Below, one piece after another: positions 54,356 through 63,583 of a stretch of DNA of 64,000 bases. Source of the DNA: Kosakonia radicincitans DSM 16656 (GTDB taxonomy: Bacteria; Pseudomonadota; Gammaproteobacteria; Enterobacterales; Enterobacteriaceae); contig NZ_CP018016.1 of NCBI RefSeq assembly GCF_000280495.2, positions 3,844,001 to 3,908,000 of the forward strand. Reading direction: 5' to 3'. Position numbers and translations under genes: made by a program. A model generated the notes under the pieces. The model worked only from the letters and a program-made list of their open reading frames with translations, made no database searches and was not told the DNA's origin. The stretch's first letter is position 1; every line of letters starts with the position of its first letter.

Positions 54356-54868
54356 TTACTTCTTAAGATGAGGATGGAAATTACACGGACGCGTGCGCGC
54401 ATCAAGCTGCGGCGCAATGATATTTTCCCAGGCGGTGCGACAGGCTTTTGTCGAACCAGGCATGGCGAAAATCAGCGTCCTGTTGGCGATACCAGCTACC
54501 GCGCGGGACTGCAATGTCGCGGTGCCGATCTCTTCGAAAGAGAGCATGCGGAACACTTCGCCAAACCCCTCAACTTCGCGATCGAACAGCGGCAGCAGCG
54601 CTTCCGGTGCCTGATCGCCTTCGGTCAGACCCGTGCCGCCGGTGATCAGCACCACCTGCACGTCGTCGCTGGCGATCCACGCGGAGACCTGCGCACGGAT
54701 CGCGTAGCGGTTCTCTTTGACAATCGCTTTCGCCACCAACTGATGACCGGCATCGTGCGCGGCGTCGCGCAGCCAGTGACCGGAGGTATCATCCTCTTCG
54801 CCACGACGGTTTGACACCGTCAAAACAGCAAGCCTGAGCGGAATAAATTCAGCGCTGACCTGGCTCAT
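54356..54868 (-). CDS. moaB: Molybdenum cofactor biosynthesis protein MoaB
   Basis: A 170-residue MogA/MoaB-fold protein with ITGGTGLTEGD and FAMPGSTKAC, the pterin/nucleotide-binding loops. The E. coli protein's exact role is unsettled since MogA does the adenylation. Located three bases upstream of moaC in the operon; AGGAG-type site (AAGGAGAATG) before the ATG. Confidence 0.95.
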   Translation of the reverse strand: MSQVSAEFIPLRLAVLTVSNRRGEEDDTSGHWLRDAAHDAGHQLVAKAIVKENRYAIRAQVSAWIASDDVQVVLITGGTGLTEGDQAPEALLPLFDREVEGFGEVFRMLSFEEIGTATLQSRAVAGIANRTLIFAMPGSTKACRTAWENIIAPQLDARTRPCNFHPHLKK

Positions 54869-54885
54869 CTCATTCTCCTTGCGGC

Positions 54886-55875
54886 TTAGCCGCCAATGTA
54901 TGAAAGGTTTTGCGTAATGCCCGTGTTGCCATCATGCAGGAAGTGCGTCTGCTTTTTATGCGTCAGCGCGACGGCAATGCGTTGCTCCAGCATCGTTTGC
55001 TGCGCATCGTCCTGCATCAGGTCACGCAGATTCACACCGCCATCACCGAACAGGCATAAATGCAGTTTGCCCGTGGAGGAGACGCGCAGGCGGTTGCAAC
55101 TGGCGCAGAAATCTTTTTCATACGGCATGATAAGACCGATTTCACCGACGTAGTCCGGGTGGCAGAACACCTGCGCCGGACCGTCGCTGCGCTGGCGCAA
55201 CTGGTGGATCCAGCCGCGTTTGAGCAGCGCGTCGCGCAGCACCATGCCGGAGATGTGATGATTGCGGAACAGCTCGCTGCCCTCGCCGGTCTCCATCAGT
55301 TCGATAAAGCGCAGCTGGATAGGACGCGATTTGATCCACGCCAGAAAGGTATCGAGCTGGTGATGATTCACATCGCGCATCAGCACGGTGTTCACTTTGA
55401 CTTTGGCGAAACCGGCAGCAAACGCGGCGTCGATGCCGTCCATCACCTGGCGGAATTTATCCTGCCCGGTAATCGCATGAAACTGGCGGGCATCGAGGCT
55501 GTCGACGCTGACATTGATGGCGGTAAGCCCGGCATCGCGCCACAGCGCAACGTCGCGGGCCAGCCGATAGCCGTTGGTTGTCACCGCGATCTGGCGAATA
55601 GCGGCGTTTTCATGGACGGCGGCGATGATGTCGGGGAAATCCCGGCGCAGTGATGGTTCTCCGCCCGTCAGGCGCACTTTTTCGGTGCCCATGGCACTGA
55701 AAGCGCGCGTGACACGGCGAATTTCATCGACGCTGAGAAAGCCATTGTTGTTGACGCCGCCCGGCTTGTAACCGTCAGGCAGGCAGTAGGTGCAACGAAA
55801 GTTGCACACATCCGTGATCGACAAACGCAAGTAATAAAACTTACGCGCGAACGCATCAGTAAGTTGTGAGGGCAT
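54886..55875 (-). CDS. moaA: GTP 3',8-cyclase MoaA
   Basis: A 329-residue radical-SAM enzyme. The N-terminal cluster motif CNFRCTYC (about 24-31) and C-terminal cluster cysteines in [19 protein letters not shown] are present, along with [12 protein letters not shown] for SAM binding and the terminal Gly-Gly (YIGG). It starts the cofactor pathway by cyclising GTP. I start at the ATG giving MPSQLTDAF, as in E. coli; the frame stays open 33 codons upstream across the leader. First gene of moaABCDE. Confidence 0.97.
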   Translation of the reverse strand: MPSQLTDAFARKFYYLRLSITDVCNFRCTYCLPDGYKPGGVNNNGFLSVDEIRRVTRAFSAMGTEKVRLTGGEPSLRRDFPDIIAAVHENAAIRQIAVTTNGYRLARDVALWRDAGLTAINVSVDSLDARQFHAITGQDKFRQVMDGIDAAFAAGFAKVKVNTVLMRDVNHHQLDTFLAWIKSRPIQLRFIELMETGEGSELFRNHHISGMVLRDALLKRGWIHQLRQRSDGPAQVFCHPDYVGEIGLIMPYEKDFCASCNRLRVSSTGKLHLCLFGDGGVNLRDLMQDDAQQTMLEQRIAVALTHKKQTHFLHDGNTGITQNLSYIGG

Positions 55876-56010
55876 GTACACCTTTCCAAATACGGGAGAT
55901 GCAGTCATTTCTTCCTGCACCCTGGCAGCGAAAACCGTTGCCGGTTTTGCTACGGCCAAATCGTCATATTTCACGGTTAACCGGAAACGTAGACGAAGAG
56001 GCTAGAGTGT
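55876..56010 (-). ncRNA. Moco RNA (molybdenum cofactor riboswitch) in the moaA leader
   Basis: The minus-strand leader from ACTCTAGCCTC to GTATTTGGAAAGGTGTACATG follows the E. coli moaA leader that contains the Moco riboswitch. The stem GTGCAG / CTGCAT replaces GGCGAAG / CTTCGCC (as I recall the E. coli leader) around an unchanged loop GAAGAAATGA. That base-pair covariation supports a real RNA structure. It should repress moaA translation when cofactor is plentiful. Confidence 0.85.
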
Positions 56011-56082
56011 ATGTTTTGTCAGTAACGCTAAAATTGCTTATGGCGATAGTAGCGCGGGAGAATCCTTTTCGCCATCATGAAT

Positions 56083-56110
56083 ATCGCTATATATATTTAT
56101 ATATAGCGCC
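56083..56110. promoter_or_regulatory. ModE box upstream of moaA
   Basis: ATCGCTATATA (56083-56093), six bases TATTTA, then TATATAGCGCC (56100-56110): this fits the ModE consensus ATCGNTATATA-N6-TATATANCGAT at nearly all positions. ModE-molybdate activates moaA in E. coli. The palindrome is symmetrical over 24 bases with one mismatched central pair. Confidence 0.82.
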
Positions 56111-56248
56111 ATGATCGCGCACTTTCGCTACAGAGTACGAGAAAATCGCGTTTTTGCATTGATATGTGTCATTTTCCACTCAGCGAGGCATCGTCTTTTG
56201 GTGGTATTTAGGCTAACGTAGCGCGGTAAATCTTACTAAGGAATCACT

Positions 56249-57157
56249 ATGCGTAATCGCACACTGGCAGATCTGGATCGTGTTGTCGCACTCGGCGGCG
56301 GGCATGGTCTGGGGCGTGTGATGTCTTCGCTTGCGTCGCTGGGATCGCGTCTCACCGGCATTGTAACCACTACCGATAATGGTGGTTCTACCGGGCGAAT
56401 TCGCCGCTCAGAAGGCGGCATTGCCTGGGGCGATATGCGCAACTGTTTGAACCAATTAATCACCGAGCCGAGCGTCGCCTCGGCGATGTTTGAGTACCGT
56501 TTTAGCGGTAATGGTGAACTTTCCGGGCATAACCTCGGAAATCTGATGTTAAAAGCACTGGATCACCTGAGCGTGCGGCCTTTAGAGGCCATCAATTTAA
56601 TTCGTAATTTATTAAAAGTGGATGCCTTTTTAATTCCCATGTCGGAACAGCCTGTCGATTTAATGGCCACCGACAGTGAAGGGCATCAGGTGTATGGTGA
56701 AGTGAATATCGACCAGCTTCATGCGCCGATTCAGGAATTAATGCTGTTTCCCAGGGTATCCGCCACCCGGGAAGCCATACAGGCGATTGCCGAAGCGGAT
56801 TTGATTCTCATCGGTCCCGGCAGCTTTTACACCAGTCTGCTGCCGCTGTTGCTGCTGGAAGAGTTAGCTCAGGCGCTGCGCCGCACGCCCGCGCCAGTTG
56901 TGTTTATCAGCAATCTGGGGAAAGAGCTCAGCCCCGCCGCCGCCAGCCTGTCGCTCGCCGATAAACTGGCCATCATGGAACAATATGTCGGCAGAAAGAT
57001 TATCGATGCCGTGGTGGTCGGGCCGAAAGTGAATGTCAGCGCCGTCACTGAAAGATTAATTATTCAGGAAGTACTGGAAGCTGGCGATATTCCCTATCGC
57101 CACGATCGTCATCTGCTGCGCGCCGCGCTGGAAAAGGCGGTACAGCAACTGGGTTAA
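56249..57157 (+). CDS. yvcK: Gluconeogenesis factor-type YvcK/YbhK protein
   Basis: A 302-residue CofD-like/YvcK family protein. Nucleotide-binding loop [12 protein letters not shown] (about 16-27), [10 protein letters not shown] (about 42-51) and [14 protein letters not shown] are visible. Homologues bind UDP-sugars and support growth on gluconeogenic carbon sources and cell-wall synthesis. The protein equals E. coli YbhK in length. It is divergent from moaA, with ACTAAGGAATC before the ATG. Confidence 0.94.
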   Translation: MRNRTLADLDRVVALGGGHGLGRVMSSLASLGSRLTGIVTTTDNGGSTGRIRRSEGGIAWGDMRNCLNQLITEPSVASAMFEYRFSGNGELSGHNLGNLMLKALDHLSVRPLEAINLIRNLLKVDAFLIPMSEQPVDLMATDSEGHQVYGEVNIDQLHAPIQELMLFPRVSATREAIQAIAEADLILIGPGSFYTSLLPLLLLEELAQALRRTPAPVVFISNLGKELSPAAASLSLADKLAIMEQYVGRKIIDAVVVGPKVNVSAVTERLIIQEVLEAGDIPYRHDRHLLRAALEKAVQQLG

Positions 57158-57199
57158 CTTTTCGGCGGCTTTTTTACTCGCCGCTGCATTAATTAATTT

Positions 57200-57216
57200 C
57201 TTAAGGTTGTCTTAAA
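57200..57216 (+). promoter_or_regulatory. PmrA box upstream of eptA
   Basis: CTTAAGGTTGTCTTAAA contains two CTTAA half-sites with the five-base spacing used by PmrA dimers. It lies 52-68 bp before the eptA ATG, in the gap after yvcK. It implies autoinduction of the eptA-pmrAB operon by PmrA. Confidence 0.85.
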
Positions 57217-57267
57217 AAACGCCTGTCAGCATAGCGCTACTTTCCTTTGCAGGACCCGAGAATACGT

Positions 57268-58905
57268 ATGCTTCACCTTCGTCGGCCGGCGTTAAGCCGT
57301 CTTCAGTTTATTATTCTGTTCGCACTCTATATTGCGCTGGCGCTGAATATCGTTTTCTATCACCAGGCTTTTACGCTATTACCGGTAAACTCGCTGCGTA
57401 ACTGGCTGGTGTTTCTGTCTATGCCAGTGGTGGCGTTCAGCGTGATCAATATCGTGCTGTCACTGGCGTCATTCTTCTTTCTTGAACGCCCCGTTATCAC
57501 AGTATTTGTGCTGGTCAGCGCGGCAGCGCAATATTTTATTTCGACCTTTGGCATCGTCATTGACCGCTCGATGATCACCAATATTCTCGACACCACGCCA
57601 GCGGAAAGTTTCGCCCTGATGTCGACAAAAATGGTGCTGACGATTTTACTGACTGCCATCATGCCGGTACTCATTGCCTGGTTTATTAAAATTAAACCGG
57701 CACAATCCGCGCTGCGCAGCATCGCGTATCGTGCGGTCAGTATCGTTATTTCTGCGCTGCTTATCGTGCTGGTGGCGCTGCTGTTTTATAAAGATTACGC
57801 CTCGCTATTCCGCAATAATAAAGAGTTGGTGAAATCTCTCAGCCCGTCCAACTCCATTGTGGCGTCTCTGTCCTGGTATTCCCATAATCGCATGGATAAT
57901 TTGCCGCTGGTGCGTATTGGCGAAGATGCTCAGCAACGCCCGGAAATGAAAAATGGTCCGCGTAAGAACCTGACCATACTGGTCGTGGGTGAAACGTCCC
58001 GCGCGGCGAATTTCTCGCTTGGTGGTTATGAACGCGAAACTAACCCGCTGTTAAAACAGGATAATGTTATTTACTTTCCGAACGCGACATCCTGCGGCAC
58101 CGCCACCGCTGTCTCGGTCCCGTGCATGTTTTCGGGGATGACGCGGGAGCATTACGACGATCAGCTTGCCCACCATCAGGAAGGGCTGCTGGATATTATC
58201 CAACGCGCCGGTATTCAGGTTTTATGGAATGAAAATGACGGCGGTTGTAAAGGCGCCTGCGATCGCGTGCCTCACCAGGATGTGACGCAGTTAAACCTGC
58301 CGGAATATTGCATTAAGGGCGAATGCCAGGATGAGATCTTATTCCACGATCTCGCCAGCTATATCGACAAATTACAGGGCGACGGCATTATCGTTTTGCA
58401 TACCATTGGTAGCCACGGGCCGACTTATTACAACCGCTATCCGGCGCAGTTCCGCAAATTTACGCCAACCTGTGATACCAACGAAATTCAGGGCTGCTCA
58501 CAGCAGCAACTGGTAAATACCTACGACAATACCATTTTGTATATCGACTATATTGTTGATAAAGCGATTAAATTATTGCAATCCAAACAGGACAGATTTA
58601 CCACCAGCCTGGTTTATCTCTCCGATCATGGTGAATCATTGGGTGAAAATGGCGTCTATTTGCACGGTCTGCCTTATTCCATCGCACCAGAAACACAAAA
58701 ACATATTCCGATGCTGATCTGGTTGTCCGATGACTACCAGAAACGCTACAGCGTGAATAACCAGTGCCTGCAAAAAAATGCGCGGGAGAAGGCGATTTCG
58801 CAGGACAACCTCTTCCCGACAATGTTGGGTATACTGGGGGTCAGCACGAAAGAGTACCGTGCTGAAGACGATATTTTAACGTCGTGCCGGGAGCAGGCGA
58901 AATGA
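57268..58905 (+). CDS. eptA: Lipid A phosphoethanolamine transferase EptA (PmrC)
   Basis: A 545-residue enzyme that adds phosphoethanolamine to lipid A phosphates and gives polymyxin resistance. Five hydrophobic helices to about residue 165 are followed by the periplasmic sulfatase-like domain. The nucleophile is Thr243 in [11 protein letters not shown], with the [26 protein letters not shown] and [13 protein letters not shown] metal-binding motifs. I use the ATG giving [10 protein letters not shown]; a TTG at 57247 is in frame but less likely. Its stop overlaps pmrA by four bases. A PmrA box lies upstream. Confidence 0.95.
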   Translation: MLHLRRPALSRLQFIILFALYIALALNIVFYHQAFTLLPVNSLRNWLVFLSMPVVAFSVINIVLSLASFFFLERPVITVFVLVSAAAQYFISTFGIVIDRSMITNILDTTPAESFALMSTKMVLTILLTAIMPVLIAWFIKIKPAQSALRSIAYRAVSIVISALLIVLVALLFYKDYASLFRNNKELVKSLSPSNSIVASLSWYSHNRMDNLPLVRIGEDAQQRPEMKNGPRKNLTILVVGETSRAANFSLGGYERETNPLLKQDNVIYFPNATSCGTATAVSVPCMFSGMTREHYDDQLAHHQEGLLDIIQRAGIQVLWNENDGGCKGACDRVPHQDVTQLNLPEYCIKGECQDEILFHDLASYIDKLQGDGIIVLHTIGSHGPTYYNRYPAQFRKFTPTCDTNEIQGCSQQQLVNTYDNTILYIDYIVDKAIKLLQSKQDRFTTSLVYLSDHGESLGENGVYLHGLPYSIAPETQKHIPMLIWLSDDYQKRYSVNNQCLQKNAREKAISQDNLFPTMLGILGVSTKEYRAEDDILTSCREQAK

Positions 58906-59573
58906 AGATTCTGGTGGTTGAAGACGATGCCCTGCTGTTGCAGGGGTTGATTCTGGCGATGCAAAGCGAAGGATATGCCTGCGATGGCGTATCCACCGCG
59001 CACGAAGCGGTGTTGTGCCTGGCGAATGGCCACTACAGCCTGATCGTGCTCGATCTTGGTCTGCCCGATGAAGACGGATTACATCTGCTCACCCGTTTGC
59101 GGCGCGAAAAATATACCCAGCCAGTGCTGATTCTCACCGCCCGCGATACGCTGGAAGATCGCGTCGCCGGGCTGGATACCGGCGCAGACGATTACCTGGT
59201 CAAACCCTTCGCGCTGGATGAACTGAATGCCCGTATCCGCGCGCTGCTGCGCCGTCATCATAATCAGGGCGAAAACGAAATCACCCACGGTAATCTGACG
59301 CTGAATGTCACCCGCCGCCAGGCGTGGCTGGACAACCAGTTGCTGGATCTGACGCCGAAAGAGTACGCCCTGCTTTCGCGCCTGATGCTGAAAGCCGACA
59401 GCCCGGTGCACCGGGAAATTCTCTATAACGATATCTACAACTGGGACAACGAGCCCTCGACCAATACGCTGGAAGTCCATATTCATAATCTGCGCGACAA
59501 AATCGGCAAGTCGCGCATTCGTACCGTCCGCGGGTTTGGCTACATGCTGGTTCAGCCGCAACACCGGGAGTAA
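58902..59573 (+). CDS. pmrA: Response regulator PmrA (BasR)
   Basis: A 223-residue OmpR-family regulator with phospho-acceptor Asp51 in [12 protein letters not shown], Lys in DDYLVKPF and a winged-helix C-terminus ending VRGFGYML. Activated by PmrB in response to Fe3+ or low pH, and indirectly by PhoPQ. It binds PmrA boxes; two such boxes lie in this window. The ATG giving MKILVVEDD overlaps the eptA stop. Confidence 0.96.
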   Translation: MKILVVEDDALLLQGLILAMQSEGYACDGVSTAHEAVLCLANGHYSLIVLDLGLPDEDGLHLLTRLRREKYTQPVLILTARDTLEDRVAGLDTGADDYLVKPFALDELNARIRALLRRHHNQGENEITHGNLTLNVTRRQAWLDNQLLDLTPKEYALLSRLMLKADSPVHREILYNDIYNWDNEPSTNTLEVHIHNLRDKIGKSRIRTVRGFGYMLVQPQHRE

Positions 59574-59576
59574 TCA

Positions 59577-60704
59577 ATGGCGTTTTTCAATTTCAGCCAC
59601 TGGAGCATGCGCCGCCGTCTGCTGCTGACCATCGGCGGGATTCTGGTGTTTTGCCAGTTGGTCAGTGTGTTCTGGCTGTGGCATGAAAGTGAAGAGCAAA
59701 TCCAGTTACTGGTGCAGGCCGCGCTCCACAACCATAGCAACCGTAAACATATTGAACATGAAGTCCGCGAGGCGGTCGCCAGCCTGCTGGTGCCAAGCCT
59801 GCTGATTATCGGGCTGGCGTTGCTGCTTTGTATGCAGGCGGTCAAAGCCATTACCCGCCCGCTGCTGGAGTTGCAGGAAGAGCTTAATAAACGTACGCCG
59901 AACAACCTGCAACCGATTACGTTAAACAACAGCGTCAGCGAAGTGGAAGCTGTTACGACATCGATTAACGACCTCGTCTCACGGCTGACGCTCACGCTGG
60001 ATCGTGAGCGATTATTTACAGCGGATGTGGCGCATGAGCTACGCACGCCGCTGGCCGGGCTACGGCTGCACCTGGAGCTGATGGCAAAAACCAACGGCAT
60101 CAACGTCGAGCCATTGGTACAGCGGCTCGAACAGATGACGGAAAACATCGCGCAGTTGCTGCTGCTTGCCCGCGTCGGACAGTCTTTTTCGGCAGGCAGT
60201 TATCAGCAGGTACAGCTGATGGCCGACGTAGTAGCGCCCATTCGCAGCGAGCTGGAAGCCATGCTCGCCGGGCGTAAGCAAACGCTGGCGGTGCCGGAAA
60301 TTGACGCCGATATTGCCGTATCCGGCGATGCCACGCTGTTAAGGTTGCTGGTGAGAAATCTGGTGGAGAACGCGTACCGCTACAGCCCGGAAGGTTCGGT
60401 CATTACGATACGCATCGAACCGGCTGCTACGCCAGTGCTGGCCGTGGAGGATGAAGGTCCGGGCATTGATGAGAGCCGCAGCGGAGAACTGAGCAAAGCG
60501 TTTGTCCGCATGGACAGCCGTTACGGCGGAACCGGGCTGGGGTTAAGCATCGTGTCGCGCATCGCACAGCTTCATGACGCACAGTTCTTTTTGCACAACC
60601 GCCTTACGCAATCCGGTGTACGGGCGTGGATTAAATTTCTTCCGGCCGCCCGCCATTTACCATCAGTAGCTCAGCACCCACAGATGAGCGAAACCGATCA
60701 CTAA
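59577..60704 (+). CDS. pmrB: Sensor histidine kinase PmrB (BasS)
   Basis: A 375-residue kinase with two membrane helices (about 15-35 and 71-92) bracketing a short periplasmic loop. This loop carries an ExxE iron-binding motif, EVRE (62-65), plus acidic residues near 37-40. The HAMP linker follows, then phospho-acceptor His153 in DVAHELRTP and the kinase domain with N-box VRNLVENAYRYS, DEGPGI and GGTGLGLSI. Three bases separate it from pmrA; GGAGTAATC serves as ribosome binding site. Confidence 0.95.
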   Translation: MAFFNFSHWSMRRRLLLTIGGILVFCQLVSVFWLWHESEEQIQLLVQAALHNHSNRKHIEHEVREAVASLLVPSLLIIGLALLLCMQAVKAITRPLLELQEELNKRTPNNLQPITLNNSVSEVEAVTTSINDLVSRLTLTLDRERLFTADVAHELRTPLAGLRLHLELMAKTNGINVEPLVQRLEQMTENIAQLLLLARVGQSFSAGSYQQVQLMADVVAPIRSELEAMLAGRKQTLAVPEIDADIAVSGDATLLRLLVRNLVENAYRYSPEGSVITIRIEPAATPVLAVEDEGPGIDESRSGELSKAFVRMDSRYGGTGLGLSIVSRIAQLHDAQFFLHNRLTQSGVRAWIKFLPAARHLPSVAQHPQMSETDH

Positions 60705-60755
60705 TGCCAGTGCGAAGGCGACGGCTAAAAATTCACGAACGTTAAACTGCTGCAT
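60663..60755 (-). CDS. Putative 30-residue PmrA-regulated membrane peptide (PmrR-like)
   Basis: MQQFNVREFLAVAFALALVI followed by GFAHLWVLSY: a short hydrophilic N-terminus, one hydrophobic helix of about 19 residues and an aromatic end. GGAGGG lies seven bases before the ATG, a far stronger site than chance. A PmrA box lies 44 bp upstream of the ATG. Salmonella PmrR, a 30-residue PmrA-induced membrane peptide that inhibits LpxT, has the same size and layout, with its W and final Y at similar places. Equivalence is inferred; primary identity is low. It converges on pmrB and overlaps nothing else. Confidence 0.6.
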   Translation of the reverse strand: MQQFNVREFLAVAFALALVIGFAHLWVLSY

Positions 60756-60798
60756 GACACTGCCCTCCAGAATAGTGGGGGCAGTGTGTCAGGAGTAG

Positions 60799-60815
60799 GT
60801 TAAGCAAACATTAAG
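60799..60815 (-). promoter_or_regulatory. PmrA box upstream of the 30-residue peptide gene
   Basis: On the minus strand CTTAATGTTTGCTTAAC: two CTTAA half-sites with five-base spacing, as at eptA (57200-57216). It overlaps the uvrB stop codon (60811-60813) and points leftward, so it lies between uvrB and the peptide gene. Confidence 0.7.
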
Positions 60816-62832
60816 ATGCGACAATAAACAGTTCACGTAGCTGGTGCAATTGATCGCGTACCTGCGCCGCCTCTTCGAATTCCAGATTCTGCGCATGCTG
60901 CATCATCAGCCCTTCCAGCTCGTGGATTTTCTGTTGCAGCGCTTTCGGCGTCAGCGCCAGTTCTGCCGCTTCCACCTGCGCCGGGGTGCGGGTTTTGCCA
61001 CGCCCTTTCGCACGCGTTTTCGCCAGCCCTTCGCCCATCGCCAGAATATCCACCACCTTCTTGTTCAGGCCTTGCGGCGTTATGCCGTGCTCAACGTTAT
61101 AAGCGTGCTGTTTTTCGCGGCGGCGTTCGGTTTCACCGATTGCTTTCGCCATCGATGGCGTGATCTTATCGCCGTACAGAATCGCTTTCCCGTTGATGTT
61201 ACGCGCTGCGCGGCCAATGGTCTGAATCAGTGAACGCTCCGAACGCAGGAAGCCCTCTTTGTCCGCATCCAGAATCGCCACCAGCGACACTTCCGGCATA
61301 TCCAGCCCTTCGCGCAGCAGGTTGATGCCCACCAGCACATCAAACTCGCCGAGACGCAGGTCGCGGATAATTTCCATACGTTCAACCGTATCAATATCAG
61401 AGTGCAGATAACGCACCCGTTCACCGTGCTCTTCCAGATATTCGGTGAGATCTTCCGCCATACGCTTGGTCAACGTCGTCACCAGCACGCGCTCATTAAT
61501 GGCCGCGCGGATGCGGATTTCCGACAGCAGATCGTCAACCTGCGTAGCGACCGGGCGCACTTCGATGATGGGATCCAGCAAACCTGTCGGACGTACCACC
61601 TGGTCAATCACTTCATCGCCGGATTTCTCCAGCTCGTAATTGCCCGGCGTCGCCGAAACATAGATAGACTGCGGCGCCAGCGCTTCAAACTCTTCAAATT
61701 TCAGCGGACGGTTGTCCAGCGCCGACGGCAGACGGAAACCGTACTCCACCAGTGTCTCTTTACGCGCCCGGTCGCCACGGAACATCCCGCCGATTTGCGG
61801 GATGGTGACGTGGGATTCGTCGATCACTAACAGGCCATCGGCTGGCAGGTAATCAAACAGCGTTGGCGGCGGCTCGCCAGGGCCGCGCCCGGAGAGATAG
61901 CGCGAGTAGTTTTCGATGCCGGAGCAGTAGCCCAGCTCGTTCATCATCTCCAGATCGAACTGCGTGCGCTGGCTGAGACGCTGCTCTTCCAGCAGCTTAT
62001 TGTTCGCCAGCAGCGTTTTACGCCGTTCTGCCAGCTCATCTTTGATCTCTTCCATCGCCTGCACGATACGCTCGCGCGGCGTCACGTAGTGCGTTTTCGG
62101 GTAAATGGTAAAGCGCTGAACCGTCGATTCCACATGCCCGGTGAGCGGGTCAAACAGCGACAGACGCTCTACTTCTTCGTCGAACAACTCGACGCGCAGC
62201 GCCAGGTCATCCGATTCCGCCGGGAAGATATCAATCACTTCCCCACGCACGCGAAACGTCCCGCGCTGGAAGGCCTGATCGTTGCGGGTGTACTGAAGTT
62301 CTGCCAGACGACGCAGAATCGAACGCTGGTCGATAATCATGCCGTTGGTCAGATGGAGCATCATCTTCAGGTAGAGATCCGGATCGCCCAGGCCATAGAT
62401 GGCCGAAACGGACGCCACGACCACCACATCACGGCGTTCCAGCAGCGCCTTCGTTGCTGACAGGCGCATCTGCTCGATATGCTCGTTCACCGAGGCATCT
62501 TTTTCGATAAAGGTGTCCGAGCTGGGCACATAGGCTTCCGGCTGGTAGTAGTCATAGTAGGAGACGAAATACTCCACCGCGTTTTCCGGGAAGAACTCCT
62601 TCATTTCGCCATACAACTGCGCCGCCAGCGTTTTGTTCGGCGCCAGCACCATCGTAGGGCGTTGCAGATCGGCAATGACATTGGCGATGGTAAAGGTCTT
62701 ACCCGAGCCGGTAACCCCCAGCAGCGTCTGGTGCGCGAGGCCGTCTTCCAGACCTTCCTTAAGCCGACGAATCGCCTCAGGCTGGTCGCCGGAGGGACGA
62801 AAAGCAGAATTCAGTTTGAACGGTTTACTCAT
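60811..62832 (-). CDS. uvrB: Excinuclease ABC subunit UvrB
   Basis: A 673-residue damage-recognition subunit with Walker A GVTGSGKT (about 38-45), the beta-hairpin region [23 protein letters not shown], the UvrA-interaction domain and a C-terminal UVR coiled coil ([14 protein letters not shown]) for UvrC. Length equals E. coli UvrB. It is SOS-induced: a LexA box lies 76 bp upstream. In E. coli it sits beside bioD and yvcK; here pmrCAB intervenes on one side and a nitrogen-type ABC gene on the other. Confidence 0.97.
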   Translation of the reverse strand: MSKPFKLNSAFRPSGDQPEAIRRLKEGLEDGLAHQTLLGVTGSGKTFTIANVIADLQRPTMVLAPNKTLAAQLYGEMKEFFPENAVEYFVSYYDYYQPEAYVPSSDTFIEKDASVNEHIEQMRLSATKALLERRDVVVVASVSAIYGLGDPDLYLKMMLHLTNGMIIDQRSILRRLAELQYTRNDQAFQRGTFRVRGEVIDIFPAESDDLALRVELFDEEVERLSLFDPLTGHVESTVQRFTIYPKTHYVTPRERIVQAMEEIKDELAERRKTLLANNKLLEEQRLSQRTQFDLEMMNELGYCSGIENYSRYLSGRGPGEPPPTLFDYLPADGLLVIDESHVTIPQIGGMFRGDRARKETLVEYGFRLPSALDNRPLKFEEFEALAPQSIYVSATPGNYELEKSGDEVIDQVVRPTGLLDPIIEVRPVATQVDDLLSEIRIRAAINERVLVTTLTKRMAEDLTEYLEEHGERVRYLHSDIDTVERMEIIRDLRLGEFDVLVGINLLREGLDMPEVSLVAILDADKEGFLRSERSLIQTIGRAARNINGKAILYGDKITPSMAKAIGETERRREKQHAYNVEHGITPQGLNKKVVDILAMGEGLAKTRAKGRGKTRTPAQVEAAELALTPKALQQKIHELEGLMMQHAQNLEFEEAAQVRDQLHQLRELFIVAS

Positions 62833-62908
62833 GAACGGCTACCTGGTGAAGGAATGAGCGGGCAGGTAACATATTTTACTCACCCTGTTCACTTTTGCCA
62901 ATAAATAA

Positions 62909-62928
62909 TACTGGATGAAAAAACAGTA
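62909..62928 (-). promoter_or_regulatory. LexA box of uvrB
   Basis: TACTGGATGAAAAAACAGTA (plus strand) contains CTG-N10-CAG and matches the SOS box consensus ends TACTG/CAGTA, as at E. coli uvrB. Confidence 0.9.
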
Positions 62929-63020
62929 GCAGGTTAGCTGATTTGGTCTACCCGCGATAAAGAAATGCGTTTTCGCGTTAAATTTCCCCCCCGACAAGAT
63001 AAAACACCACACCCGCAGGG

Positions 63021-63252
63021 TTATCCCCAGGAATCTTCACTTTTTAACAATTGTCAAGCCGCACCTTGAAAGTTTTGTGGCAGCCAGTGACACTTTTCTT
63101 ACAACCATTGATTTTATATAACCAATTGATAAATAAAAATTAATTCAAAAAGCCGGGTTTCGCACCAATTCAGACGGAAGCCGCGTCCGCTCTCGCTTGC
63201 CGCACGTTTTCTAACTCTAATACACAAGGTTATCCACAGGAATAGTGGATAA
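63021..63252. promoter_or_regulatory. DnaA-box-like 9-mers upstream of uvrB
   Basis: TTATCCACA at 63230-63238 is a perfect DnaA box. TTATCCCCA at 63021-63029 and AGTGGATAA at 63244-63252 (TTATCCACT on the other strand) each differ by one base. Two lie inverted, five bases apart. DnaA boxes upstream of uvrB are known in E. coli, where DnaA was reported to influence the promoter region. Confidence 0.6.
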
Positions 63253-63427
63253 CTGCCGCCAGCCCGTATACCTCGCCAGCCGACAAATTCCCAACAAGAC
63301 CCAACAACTCTTCGTTAAAAAATTTTTATCATTTCTTTTTGCTCATTATCAGCTAAACAAAGACGTCATCCTCATGAGAGACCAATCACAAATTGTCGCT
63401 TTGCTGCACCACAACCCAACACTGGTA

Positions 63428-63442
63428 GCACTGGCAAAGTGC
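63428..63442. promoter_or_regulatory. NtrC enhancer site
   Basis: GCACTGGCAAAGTGC fits the NtrC consensus GCACY-N5-RGTGC exactly. It lies about 95 bp upstream of the sigma-54 promoter at 63529. Confidence 0.72.
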
Positions 63443-63528
63443 AGGATATTTACCTGCGTTCTCTCTTTCCCGCGTGTTAAACGGCAGTTTTATCATCCGC
63501 ATCCGAAAAAAAAGCCTTTTTTCGCTTC

Positions 63529-63544
63529 TGGCAAGCCTTTTGCA
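63529..63544 (+). promoter_or_regulatory. Sigma-54 promoter of the UrtE-like gene
   Basis: TGGCAAGCCTTTTGCA contains TGGCA-type -24 and TTGCA -12 elements with GG to GC spaced 12 bp, as required. The ATG lies 40 bp downstream, with AAGGAG before it. Confidence 0.82.
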
Positions 63545-63583
63545 ATACGGAATGGTCACCAGAGCCGTAAGAAGGAGCGGACA

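Larger units (their letters stand above)
62833..63583. promoter_or_regulatory. uvrB / UrtE-like divergent control region (750 bp)
   Basis: No coding frame of note. The uvrB-proximal part holds the LexA box (62909-62928) and, further away, three DnaA-box-like 9-mers. The right part holds an NtrC site, a hairpin (CGAAAAAA / TTTTTTCG at 63504-63524) and a sigma-54 promoter. The middle (63060-63220) is AT-rich and unremarkable. Confidence 0.6.

Noticed and set aside
55876..55974. 33-codon extension of moaA through the leader
   Set aside because: The leader fits the Moco riboswitch and the E. coli start matches the ATG at 55875; the open frame is coincidental or at most a minor form.
56158..56172. 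TTGAT-like FNR half-site upstream of moaA (TTGATATGTGTCAT)
   Set aside because: Only the first half matches the FNR consensus; too weak to list although an FNR site is known at E. coli moaA.
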